Shown here in pieces: positions 35,888-44,350 of a DNA stretch of 64,000 nt. The DNA is from Chitinophagaceae bacterium. Lineage in GTDB: Bacteria; Bacteroidota; Bacteroidia; Chitinophagales; UBA10324. Each line of letters starts with the position of its first letter. Position 1 is the first letter of the stretch. The stretch covers positions 496,001 through 560,000 of the forward strand of contig JADKFU010000001.1 of NCBI GenBank assembly GCA_016717285.1, read 5' to 3'. A model generated the notes under the pieces. It saw only the letters and a list, made by a program, of their open reading frames with translations. It was not told the origin of the DNA and did no database searches. Made by a program: the position numbers and the translations under genes.

Positions 35888-35919
35888 CAAATGTATACAT
35901 ATTCTATAGAAATAGTAGA
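35888..35919 (-). promoter_or_regulatory. Porin promoter with Rrf2-type operator
   Basis: On the - strand TACATTTG (35895-35888) is identical to the pstS -7 box. TCTATAGAAATAGTAGA (35903-35919) lies 8-24 bp upstream, covering the spacer and approaching the -33 position, and no TTG is seen there. The box is 29 bp before the ATG. Confidence 0.55.
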
Positions 35920-35991
35920 ATTGTTAAAAAAAAATTTAAAAAAATAAATGGAGCATCAGGAACATTGGATATTCTCTATGTAAGGGATAAT

Positions 35992-36018
35992 TGTAAACAG
36001 TTTAATAAACTGTTTACA
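35992..36018. promoter_or_regulatory. Perfect 27-bp palindrome in the porin upstream region
   Basis: TGTAAACAGTTTA, one A, then TAAACTGTTTACA: two perfect 13-bp arms. It lies 133 bp upstream of the porin ATG and 158 bp downstream of the rrf2 copy 2 stop. It lacks a GC-rich stem and a U-run, so an operator is more likely than a terminator. Its sequence is unrelated to the TCTAC sites. The rest of the 316-bp gap is AT-rich and otherwise empty. Confidence 0.55.
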
Positions 36019-36175
36019 TCATTGAGAATATTTCGAAGGAGAAAATTTTTTAAGCACGAAGCAACCATTTATTAAGCAACCAGCTATTATTATTGGCTGT
36101 ATTAATTAAGTGGAATAACTGAACTATTGGAATATGCAAAGCTTTGTGAAGCCGGCTCCACTTCTTTCAGCATTA

Positions 36176-36610
36176 CTATAATTTATTCAGCGAAAGTTTG
36201 GCGTGCATAGCATCAGCCAAAGAAGTGCGGTCGAGAATATGAGCCGTAGCATCACGAACATGTTTCATTACTTTCCTGATCTCACAAGTGCGTTCATCTT
36301 TGCATTCCACACATCTGACGTAAGCTGACTTGCTGACGCATTGCACGGCAGCCAGCGGGCCATCGAGGATTCTTATAATTTGACCGAGATATATTTTATC
36401 CGGTGATTTGGCCAGCGAATAGCCTCCGCCTTTTCCCATCCGGCTGTAAAGGATGCCTTGCTTCTTAAGTTCTAATAAGATATGTTCAAGAAATTTTTTT
36501 GGAATATATTCAGCAGCCGCGAGATCAGAGATCAGAACAGGTCCCACCTCATAATGTCTTGCGAGGTAAAACGCTGCTTTTAATCCGTATTTTGCCTTAT
36601 GTGATAACAT
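36176..36610 (-). CDS. Rrf2 family transcription regulator with four-Cys cluster (copy 2)
   Basis: The protein has 144 residues and aligns with the 30171-30617 product over its full length (MLSxKAKYGLKA, EYIPKKFLEHILLELKK, ECKDERTCEIRKVMK). Cysteines 91, 100, 103 and 109 keep the same C-X8-C-X2-C-X5-C spacing. The wing is SRMGKGGGYSL. It is the gene upstream of the porin on the same strand, so the two paralogues bracket the phosphate block. An Fe-S cofactor is likely by family; the signal (sulfur state, redox, NO) is unknown. Confidence 0.88.
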   Translation of the reverse strand: MLSHKAKYGLKAAFYLARHYEVGPVLISDLAAAEYIPKKFLEHILLELKKQGILYSRMGKGGGYSLAKSPDKIYLGQIIRILDGPLAAVQCVSKSAYVRCVECKDERTCEIRKVMKHVRDATAHILDRTSLADAMHAKLSLNKL

Positions 36611-36758
36611 GCTACAAGATAATTTATTTTTCTATTTGAAAGATGATTTGATCAGTAAATAGGTTGGTCCAAATCAAAATGTTTATTTCTATTTAGTCAA
36701 CTACAAAATTCAATACGCGCCAATGTTAAAGCAGGTATAGTGTGAAGCAATAAAAAAA

Positions 36759-38147
36759 TCATAAATGAATTACTTCTCCATAAGCTGCTGCTGTTGCTTC
36801 CATCAAAGCCTCACTCATGGTTGGGTGAGGATGAACACTCTTGATGATTTCATGGCCCGTTGTTTCCAACTTGCGCGCTACCACACATTCGGCGATAAGC
36901 TCTGTTACATTGGCGCCAATCATGTGCGCGCCCAGGAACTCACCATATTTTGCATCGAAAATTACTTTTACAAAACCTTCTTTTGCGCCGGCAGCGCTTG
37001 CCTTGCCTGAAGCGGAGAAAGGGAATTTGCCAATCTTCAGGTCGTAGCCGGCTTCTTTGGCAGCTTTTTCTGTTAATCCCACAGAGGCTATTTCGGGAGA
37101 ACAATAAGTGCAGCCGGGCAGATTATTATAATCAAGTGGTTCCGGATTTTTGCCTGCTATTTTTTCAACACAGATTATTCCTTCGGCACTTGCAACATGG
37201 GCTAATGCAGGACCTTTCACGATATCGCCGATGGCATAATAGCCGGATACATTGGTTTTATAGAATTCATCTACCAACACTCTTCCTTTTTCTGTTTTAA
37301 TTCCTGTTGCTTCTAAACCGATGTTTTCAATGTTGGTGGCAACTCCTGCTGCCGACAAGACGATATCGCACTCAATATGCTGCATGCCTTGTGGAGTTTT
37401 GATTGACACCTTGCATCCTTCACCGGAAGTGTCAACTTTTTCTACCGCTGAATTGGTCATTACTGTGATGCCTTGCTTCTTATAGCTTTTCTCCAGCTCC
37501 TTCGAAATTTCTTCGTCTTCAACAGGAACAAGAACCGGCATAAATTCCACGAGTGTCACCTTGGTACCCATTGCATTGTAGAAATAGGTAAACTCACAAC
37601 CAATGGCGCCGGCACCAACTATTACCATGCTTTTCGGAAGTTGTGGAAGCACCATCGCTTCGCGGTAGCCAATAATTTTCTTGCCGTCCTGTTTCATAGT
37701 TGGCAATTCCTTCGACCTGCTTCCTGTAGCTATAATGATGTTTTTAGCTGTAACTTCAGTTGATTTTCCATCAGAAGCTAACACAGCAATTTTATTTCCC
37801 GGTTTCACAGTGGCAGTTCCCATGATCACCTCAATCTTATTTTTCTTCATCAAAAATTGAACACCGCGGCTCATGCCATTTGCCACATCACGACTTCTTT
37901 TCACGATAGTGGAAAAATCGGGTGAGCTTTCTCCGACTGTGATCCCGTAATCTTTTGCATGCTTTATATATTCAAAAACATTGGCGCTTTTTATGAGTGC
38001 CTTGGTAGGAATACATCCCCAGTTCAAACAAATTCCTCCTAATGACTCCTTTTCCACAATGGCTGTTTTAAGCCCAAGTTGGGAGGCGCGAATGGCTGCA
38101 ACATAACCACCCGGACCACTTCCCACGACAATCAAATCGTAATTCAT
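36759..38147 (-). CDS. lpdA: Dihydrolipoyl dehydrogenase (E3)
   Basis: The protein has 462 residues. FAD-binding GSGPGGYVAA, redox disulfide Cys40/Cys45 in GGICLNWGCIPTK, the NAD motif VGAGAIGCEF and the C-terminal HPHPTMSEA with the catalytic His-Glu pair are all present. It reoxidises dihydrolipoamide of 2-oxo acid dehydrogenase complexes. The likely partner E1 is encoded 26 kb away (8753-10801), so the complex genes are scattered. It is monocistronic. Confidence 0.95.
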   Translation of the reverse strand: MNYDLIVVGSGPGGYVAAIRASQLGLKTAIVEKESLGGICLNWGCIPTKALIKSANVFEYIKHAKDYGITVGESSPDFSTIVKRSRDVANGMSRGVQFLMKKNKIEVIMGTATVKPGNKIAVLASDGKSTEVTAKNIIIATGSRSKELPTMKQDGKKIIGYREAMVLPQLPKSMVIVGAGAIGCEFTYFYNAMGTKVTLVEFMPVLVPVEDEEISKELEKSYKKQGITVMTNSAVEKVDTSGEGCKVSIKTPQGMQHIECDIVLSAAGVATNIENIGLEATGIKTEKGRVLVDEFYKTNVSGYYAIGDIVKGPALAHVASAEGIICVEKIAGKNPEPLDYNNLPGCTYCSPEIASVGLTEKAAKEAGYDLKIGKFPFSASGKASAAGAKEGFVKVIFDAKYGEFLGAHMIGANVTELIAECVVARKLETTGHEIIKSVHPHPTMSEALMEATAAAYGEVIHL

Positions 38148-38435
38148 GTATGTAATTGATTTATGTTGGTGAAAAAATCGGGCGCAAGATAAGAAAAGTG
38201 GGAGAGGTTTTTTGGAAACGGCTCTGAGTGGTAAGGGAAGAATGTTATCAGGTGACCTATTCCCCCTAGTATCCCAACATGGCGCGTCCTGTGTTTTAAA
38301 GCAAATAACTCATTTCAACAAATGAAATTTCAGCTTTTTAAAAGAAGTTATACATAAGGATTATTGTCCTAAGAATAAAGCTTCTCCTTATTTTATAAGG
38401 ATCATGATTAAATTCGGTACTCCTGTCTCTCCTGA
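38148..38435. other. Intergenic region between lpdA and the lolA terminator
   Basis: No gene is visible. There are short symmetric elements (ATTTCA...TGAAAT near 38315; CCTTAT...ATAAGG near 38390) without a T-run. No clear promoter for lpdA is seen apart from a weak TATCTTG box. Confidence 0.3.
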
Positions 38436-38465
38436 AATAAAAAGCCCCATCAAACTTGACAGGGC
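38436..38465 (-). terminator. Terminator of the ftsK-lolA transcript
   Basis: On the - strand GCCCTGTCAA and TTGATGGGGC pair over ten positions (two G-T pairs) with a tiny loop, then TTTTTATTT. It lies 28 bp after the lolA stop. Confidence 0.7.
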
Positions 38466-38492
38466 AGTTGAATAATCAGGTCGTTTCAATAA

Positions 38493-39140
38493 CTATCTCA
38501 GGTCAACCACTTCAATGCCGGGATATTTATTTGTATCGAAAGAAAAAAATGTGTCCGCAATTTCCGGATTGGGAATAAACTTCCTGATCTCATAGGTATA
38601 GCGGTTGCCGTTTTTATCAAACACTACCGCGCTTTGAATAGCCTTTTCCACTTTATCAATTTCGAGCCGTACTTTAAAGTAGGATTTGTTTTTATCGTTA
38701 GGGGTCAGGTCGATAATTTGTATTGTTTTACCTCCGATCAATTGCTCTTCCGTGAAAGCATACAGGAAATCTTTCTCGTAGATGGTGAAAATATCGGTAG
38801 GTGAAATGGTATTATCATCCGTTTCAAAGGAGTTGATCTGCACTTCATTGGCATCTTTCAAATAGGTCCAGACCGTTTTACTATCTGAAATAATTTCCTG
38901 ATTGTTGATCTTCAGTTTGTATTTGTTGCCTTTTAAATACAAGGTGCCTGCTTGTTGATCAGTTGTTTTGCTATTTCCGCCTTCCACCTTAATAATGAAA
39001 TCTGCCTGTACTGATTTGTATCCTTTATATTTAGAACTAACGCCATTGAGAATCTGCTCGGCTTTCTGATCTTTTTGCTGAGCTTTTACAGAGGATGCAA
39101 TGGAAAGGCTGAAAATTATAAAGACAAAAAACTTTTTCAT
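38493..39140 (-). CDS. lolA: Outer-membrane lipoprotein carrier protein
   Basis: The protein has 215 residues with a Sec signal ending near residue 20 (SSVKAQ). The mature chain shows a LolA fold: VQADFIIKVEG, GTLYLKGNKYKLKINNQEIISDSKTVWTYLKDANEVQI and a conserved mid-region ending IDLTPNDKNKSY. It carries lipoproteins from the Lol ABC exporter across the periplasm. It follows ftsK by 69 bp on the same strand and shares a terminator, an ftsK-lolA neighbourhood widely seen in bacteria. Confidence 0.88.
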   Translation of the reverse strand: MKKFFVFIIFSLSIASSVKAQQKDQKAEQILNGVSSKYKGYKSVQADFIIKVEGGNSKTTDQQAGTLYLKGNKYKLKINNQEIISDSKTVWTYLKDANEVQINSFETDDNTISPTDIFTIYEKDFLYAFTEEQLIGGKTIQIIDLTPNDKNKSYFKVRLEIDKVEKAIQSAVVFDKNGNRYTYEIRKFIPNPEIADTFFSFDTNKYPGIEVVDLR

Positions 39141-39209
39141 AACGGGAAATTTATTTTGGAGTTCAACCTCTTGCAGATAATCAGGAAAGTGAAATAAAAA
39201 GGGGAAAGT

Positions 39210-41768
39210 CTAAAAAATCCCACTCTTTTCTTTGAGATGTACTAAAAACCGTTCCAATTCGATTTCGTCCTTTACCAAAACATCGCGCGCTTTGCTTCCC
39301 TGATTGGGACCAACGATGCCGGTAGATTCCAACTGATCCATTAAACGGCCTGCACGGTTATAGCCTAATTTAAGTCGACGCTGTAGAAGAGAAGTAGAGC
39401 CTTGCTGGTATTGAACAATCAGGCTCGCCGCTTCTTCATACAATTCATCCCGCTCATTAGGATCGAGGAAGTCACCTCCTTCAGCTTCTTCATCCTTTAC
39501 TTCAGGCAGCAGATGTGCTTCCGGATATCCTTTTTGTTCAGCAATGAAATCACACACTTTTTCAACTTCAGGCGTATCAACAAAGCCGCACTGCAACCTG
39601 ATGGTTTCGCCACCGATCGATAACAACAGGTCACCACGACCAATGAGCTGATCGGCACCACCATGATCGAGGATGGTGCGTGAATCTACTTTTGAAGCTA
39701 CTTTGAAGGCAATTCGCGCTGGGAAGTTTGCCTTGATAGTGCCGGTAATGATATTGACAGAGGGGCGTTGTGTTGCAATGATTAAATGAATACCAATGGC
39801 ACGTGCAAGCTGTGCAAGCCGTGCAATAGGTGTTTCAATTTCCTTTCCGGCTGTCATAATAAGATCGGCAAACTCATCAATCACCAAAATAATATAGGGG
39901 AGAAAGCGGTGTCCTTTGGTAGGAAGTAGTTTACGGTGAAGAAATTTTTCATTGTATTCTTTGATGTTTCTGCATTGCGCATTTTTAAGCAAATCGTAGC
40001 GCAGATCCATTTCTATAGTCAGTGCTTTCAGTGTATTCACCACTTTTTTGGTGTCTACAATAATCGGATCTGCTTCACCGGGTAGCTTTGCCAGGAAATG
40101 TTTTTCAATATTGGAATAGAGCGAAAGCTCCACTTTTTTCGGATCAATCAGCACAAACTTTATTTGAGAAGGATGTTTCTTGTAGAGCAGCGAAACAAGT
40201 ATAGAATTTACACCAACAGATTTCCCCTGACCGGTTGCGCCCGCCATCAACAGGTGCGGCATACGTGCAAGATCAGCAATATAAATCTCATTGGAAATTG
40301 TTTTTCCAAGCGCTATCGGAAGATCCATAGCAGCATTCTGAAATTTTTCAGAAGCCAGCATCGAACGCATGGAGACAGTTTCTTTGTGCATGTTCGGCAC
40401 TTCAATACCAATAGTTCCTTTTCCGGGAATAGGGGCAATGATGCGGATTCCAAGTGCGGAAAGTGAAAGAGCGATATCGTCTTCCAGGTTTTTTATCTTG
40501 GAAATACGGACTCCCGGAGCAGGTACTATTTCATAAAGTGTAACAGTAGGCCCGACAGTAGCTTTGATACTTTGAATTTCTATTCCATAGTTCTGCAATG
40601 TTTTTACGATCTGATCTTTGTTACGCATCAGCTCATCGGAGTCGATACGGATTTTCTCTGAACCATAATTTTCGAGCAAATCCAAAGTCGGATATTGATA
40701 TTTCGGTAAATCAATCGTAGGATCATAATTTTCCCGCACAGCGGTTTCTGCATCTACCAATTCTTCTTCTTTTGTAGCTACAATATCAAGTGCGATGTCA
40801 GATTCATCTTTTGGCGGCAAGCTGCTGACGGGTGCGATTATTTCCGGTCCAGTGAAATCCAATTCTTCAATCGGTTCTTCTTCATTTTCATCGAGGGTTT
40901 CAACTACCAGCGAACCAACCGTAAATTTATTCTCCGTATCCGCTTCTTTCAATTCCATTTCATACACATCGCTTTCAGTTTCTTTTGTGGAGTTTACGAT
41001 AGTTAGTTCAGGAGTGACGTTAGAAACAAGAGGAGATTCAGCAATTGGGGTTTTAGCAAGATCACCAGGTCTTTGATCAGACGATTTCTTGAAAAAGTTG
41101 AAGTGGTGAAAACTATAATTGAAAACAATTACGATATAAGACAATACCACGAACACCAGCAATGCGCCTGTTCCTATCGTTCCCATAAAAGCCACCAGCC
41201 ATGTGCTCAACATATTGCCAACTGCTCCGCCGAAAGGAAAACCGCTTTGAGCAAAAAAGAAACTGAAAGCTGTTGGCAGCAACAGCAAAGCGAACAAGGA
41301 AACCTTCAGCAATTTTGAAACGGCGAAAACCTTTATGCGAAATAACAAGTTGATGCCGCCGACAAAAAGCATGGCAACAAAAAGGAAGGATGTTAATCCA
41401 AACGCATTGTACATGAAGAAATGGGAAACATAAGCACCGAGACGTCCGAGATAATTTTCCACTTCAAAAGTGCCGGTAAAAAAACTGCGCCAGGAAAATT
41501 GAAATATTTTATCCTGGTCTGTTCTCCAGGTAAACAGATACGACACCAATGCAACGAACAGGTAGAGTGAAGCAAGCAGCATTGCAAGGCCTGCAAGCTT
41601 CGGCAATCTTTCATCATTGCGCAGCGAGGTGAACCATGTTTCTGACGGCTTCTTTTTTTTCTTTTCGCGCGTTTTCTCAGGGGTTGCCTTTGGTTCAGCA
41701 ACCTGCTCTTCTTTTATTTCTTTCAACTTCTCTTTTTCTGCCTTTAATTTATTTGTGGTCTCAGCCAT
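39210..41768 (-). CDS. ftsK: DNA translocase FtsK
   Basis: The protein has 852 residues. A Lys/Glu-rich N-terminus is followed by four hydrophobic helices (about residues 50-225), an acidic linker, and the motor with GATGQGKSVGVN (Walker A, about 505-516), VIDEFADL (Walker B) and ATQRPSVNIITG. The C-terminal gamma winged helix (QRRLKLGYNRAGRLMDQLE) reads KOPS sites. It anchors at the septum and pumps chromosome ends into daughter cells before XerCD resolution. Length and order fit the family. It overlaps no neighbour and is divergent from pruA. Confidence 0.95.
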   Translation of the reverse strand: MAETTNKLKAEKEKLKEIKEEQVAEPKATPEKTREKKKKKPSETWFTSLRNDERLPKLAGLAMLLASLYLFVALVSYLFTWRTDQDKIFQFSWRSFFTGTFEVENYLGRLGAYVSHFFMYNAFGLTSFLFVAMLFVGGINLLFRIKVFAVSKLLKVSLFALLLLPTAFSFFFAQSGFPFGGAVGNMLSTWLVAFMGTIGTGALLVFVVLSYIVIVFNYSFHHFNFFKKSSDQRPGDLAKTPIAESPLVSNVTPELTIVNSTKETESDVYEMELKEADTENKFTVGSLVVETLDENEEEPIEELDFTGPEIIAPVSSLPPKDESDIALDIVATKEEELVDAETAVRENYDPTIDLPKYQYPTLDLLENYGSEKIRIDSDELMRNKDQIVKTLQNYGIEIQSIKATVGPTVTLYEIVPAPGVRISKIKNLEDDIALSLSALGIRIIAPIPGKGTIGIEVPNMHKETVSMRSMLASEKFQNAAMDLPIALGKTISNEIYIADLARMPHLLMAGATGQGKSVGVNSILVSLLYKKHPSQIKFVLIDPKKVELSLYSNIEKHFLAKLPGEADPIIVDTKKVVNTLKALTIEMDLRYDLLKNAQCRNIKEYNEKFLHRKLLPTKGHRFLPYIILVIDEFADLIMTAGKEIETPIARLAQLARAIGIHLIIATQRPSVNIITGTIKANFPARIAFKVASKVDSRTILDHGGADQLIGRGDLLLSIGGETIRLQCGFVDTPEVEKVCDFIAEQKGYPEAHLLPEVKDEEAEGGDFLDPNERDELYEEAASLIVQYQQGSTSLLQRRLKLGYNRAGRLMDQLESTGIVGPNQGSKARDVLVKDEIELERFLVHLKEKSGIF

Positions 41769-41866
41769 ACGATTCCCTGTAAAAATGGTTGGGTAAAGTT
41801 AGTGGTTACATAGGCGTGACTTGGGTTACTGCTGAAAAGTTTTCAACACGAAAATGGTTAAACGTC

Positions 41867-41874
41867 TATCTTTG
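41867..41874 (+). promoter_or_regulatory. -7 element of pruA
   Basis: TATCTTTG fits TANNTTTG exactly. No TTG stands 19 nt upstream (TTTTC instead). The expected transcription start near 41881 lies inside the longest possible reading frame (ATG at 41854), so translation must begin later, supporting the ATG at 41965. Confidence 0.55.
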
Positions 41875-41964
41875 CGGGCGTATTTTGCAAAAGGAGAAAT
41901 TCCACAAAGAATGAATCAGGCAGAATGCAGTAACACAACTCCAACCACATTAAACTTCTATCAA

Positions 41965-43596
41965 ATGAGCACCGGATTTTTCAATGTTCCAGCACCTGTA
42001 AATGAAACCAACCTCACCTATGCACCAGGAACGGCGGAGCGTGCTGCGTTAAAAGCAGCCATTACGAAATTCAAATCAGCATCTGCCGACCTTCCAATGT
42101 TTATCGGAGGCAAGGAAATAAGAACAGGGAAGAAGATTGAAATGCATCCTCCGCATGAGCATCATCACGTGCTTGGACATTATCATGCAGGAAGCGGTGA
42201 GCATGTGAAACAAGCCATTGACGCTGCATTGAAAGCAAAAAAGGATTGGGAGCATATGCCATGGGAACACCGTTCAGCCATTTTTCTTAAAGCTGCTGAC
42301 TTGCTAGCCGGACCTTATCGGGCAAGAATAAATGCAGCCACCATGTTGTGCCAGTCGAAGAATGCATTCCAGGCAGAGATTGATGCTGCATGTGAGCTGA
42401 TTGATTTTTTAAGGTTCAATGTTCAGTTCGCCACGGAAATTTATAGTCATCAACCCATTTCATCTAAAGGAATGTGGAACAGGATGGAGCAAAGAGCATT
42501 GGAAGGTTTTGTGTTTGCCATCACACCGTTCAACTTTACTGCTATTGCCGGAAATCTGCCAACCAGTGCCGCGATGATGGGTAACACTGTTGTATGGAAA
42601 CCTTCTAATACACAGATATTTTCGGCTTGGGTGATTATGGATGTTTTAAGAGAAGCAGGGTTACCTGATGGTGTAATCAACCTGATTTATACACCCGGAG
42701 CTGAAACAGGAAAAATTGTTTTCGCGCATCCTGAATTCGCAGGCATTCATTTTACCGGATCAACAGGAGTGTTTCATGAATTCTGGAAAACGATTGGAAA
42801 TAATATTGCTACCTATAAAACCTATCCTCGTATTGTTGGTGAAACCGGCGGAAAGGATTTTGTGCTTGCGCATGCTTCTGCGGATCCAAAAGCAGTGATC
42901 ACCGCTTTGTCGAGAGGAGCCTTTGAGTACCAGGGACAAAAATGTTCCGCGGCTTCCCGTGCTTATATTCCATCGAATATCTGGAAGCAAGTGAAGGAAG
43001 GATTGGTATCGGACATCAATTCTTTTAAAATGGGAACCACGGAAGATTTCAGGAATTTCATTAATGCAGTGATCGATGAAAAATCGTTCGACCAGCTTGC
43101 AAAATATATTGACCAGGCAAAGAAAGATGCGGGAGTAGAAATTATAGCAGGCGGAAGTTATGATAAAAGTGAGGGCTACTTTATTCATCCTACGGTGATC
43201 AAAGCCAGTGATCCGATGTACACTACGATGTGCACAGAATTGTTTGGCCCTGTGCTTTCATTGTATGTGTATGATGAAAATAAATTTGAAGAGACACTTG
43301 ATATTGTTGACAGCACTTCGGCGTATGCGTTGACCGGGTGTGTTTTTTCCCAGGACAGGAATATCATCAATCATGTTTCTAAACGACTGGTGAATGCGGC
43401 AGGTAATTTTTATATCAATGATAAACCAACCGGTGCGGTAGTTGGGCAGCAACCTTTTGGCGGTGCGCGCGCTTCGGGAACAAATGACAAAGCAGGTTCG
43501 ATGATTAACCTGCTGCGTTGGGTTTCTCCGCGATCTATTAAAGAAACTTTTTCTCCGCCTACGGATTATAGGTATCCGTTTATGTTGGAGGCGTAA
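41965..43596 (+). CDS. pruA: L-glutamate gamma-semialdehyde dehydrogenase
   Basis: From the ATG at 41965 the protein has 543 residues and begins MSTGFFNVPAPVNE, as in stand-alone P5C dehydrogenases. VGETGGKDFV carries the general-base Glu and QGQKCSAASRAYI the catalytic Cys; FTGSTGVF is the NAD-binding loop. It oxidises glutamate semialdehyde from proline breakdown to glutamate. In-frame ATGs at 41854 and 41911 are less likely because a -7 box at 41867-41874 predicts an RNA start near 41881. No putA or proline dehydrogenase is nearby. Confidence 0.93.
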   Translation: MSTGFFNVPAPVNETNLTYAPGTAERAALKAAITKFKSASADLPMFIGGKEIRTGKKIEMHPPHEHHHVLGHYHAGSGEHVKQAIDAALKAKKDWEHMPWEHRSAIFLKAADLLAGPYRARINAATMLCQSKNAFQAEIDAACELIDFLRFNVQFATEIYSHQPISSKGMWNRMEQRALEGFVFAITPFNFTAIAGNLPTSAAMMGNTVVWKPSNTQIFSAWVIMDVLREAGLPDGVINLIYTPGAETGKIVFAHPEFAGIHFTGSTGVFHEFWKTIGNNIATYKTYPRIVGETGGKDFVLAHASADPKAVITALSRGAFEYQGQKCSAASRAYIPSNIWKQVKEGLVSDINSFKMGTTEDFRNFINAVIDEKSFDQLAKYIDQAKKDAGVEIIAGGSYDKSEGYFIHPTVIKASDPMYTTMCTELFGPVLSLYVYDENKFEETLDIVDSTSAYALTGCVFSQDRNIINHVSKRLVNAAGNFYINDKPTGAVVGQQPFGGARASGTNDKAGSMINLLRWVSPRSIKETFSPPTDYRYPFMLEA

Positions 43597-43600
43597 TTTG

Positions 43601-44252
43601 TCTTGATTAAGATTTTAAGGATGGAAGGATTTTAGGATTATGTGCTGATTGCTGTAAAACTATATTCTTCAGATTTGAACAAACATTCGCTTTCATTTTT
43701 TTGATCTTTCAATATGCCTGGCTTGATGATGATTTTTAGGATGGAAAGATTTTAGGATTATGTGTTGATTGCTGTAAAACTATATTCTTCAGATTTGAAC
43801 AATCATTCGCTTTCATTTTTTTGATCTTTCAATATGCCTGGCTTGATGATGATTTTTAGGATGGAATGATTTTAGGATTATGTGCTGATTGCTTTAAAAC
43901 TATATTCTTCAGATTTGAACAATCATTCGCTTTCATTTTTTTGATCTTTCAATATGCCTGGCTTGATGATGATTTTTAGGATGGAAAGATTTTAGGATTA
44001 TGTGTTGATTGCTGTAAAACTATATTCTTCAGATTTGAACAAACATTCGCTTTCATTTTTTTGATCTTTCAATATGCCTGGCTTGATGATGATTTTTAGG
44101 ATGGAAGGATTTTAGGATTATGTGCTGATTGCTTTAAAACTATATTCTTCAGATTTGAACAAACATTCGCTTTCATTTTTTTGATCTTTCAATATGCCTG
44201 GCTTGATGATGATTTTTAGTATGGAAGGATTTTAGGATGATGCGTTGATTGT
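43601..44252. repeat. 120-bp tandem repeat array, five full copies plus ends
   Basis: Copies begin at 43621, 43741, 43861, 43981 and 44101, a period of exactly 120 bp with no indel; a degenerate piece (43601-43620) precedes them and a truncated sixth copy (44221-44252) follows. Each unit runs from ATGGAARGATTTTAGG to CTTGATGATGATTTTTAGG. Only a few positions vary: GGAA(G/A/T)GAT, TGTG(C/T)TG, GCT(G/T)TAAAAC, AA(A/T)CATTC. Copies 2 and 4, and 3 and 5, share variants, pointing to a 240-bp dimer duplication. One frame is open for about 39 codons per unit but has no ATG and a stop in every unit, so coding is unlikely. Confidence 0.95.
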
Positions 44253-44254
44253 TA

Positions 44255-44330
44255 AGTGTGGCTTTTCTCCGGCTTTGCGCAACCATTTAACCATTTAGCA
44301 ATTTAACCATTCATCAATTCATCCAGCACT
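44255..44330. repeat. Repeat family F downstream of the 120-bp array
   Basis: CTCCGGCTTTGCGCAACCATTTA and tandem octamers of the AACCATTT/AGCAATTT type run up to the argS 3' end. The same string, as part of a large hairpin, occurs at 11731-11760. Confidence 0.7.
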
Positions 44331-44350
44331 GATATAAGATAACACCGTAT

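Noticed and set aside
43621..44220. Open frame of about 39 codons in each 120-bp unit
   Set aside because: There is no ATG in that frame and each unit has a stop; base-level drift does not look codon-like.
43601..44252. Regular array considered as a CRISPR
   Set aside because: The units are 120 bp of nearly identical sequence with no unique spacers, and no cas gene is near.
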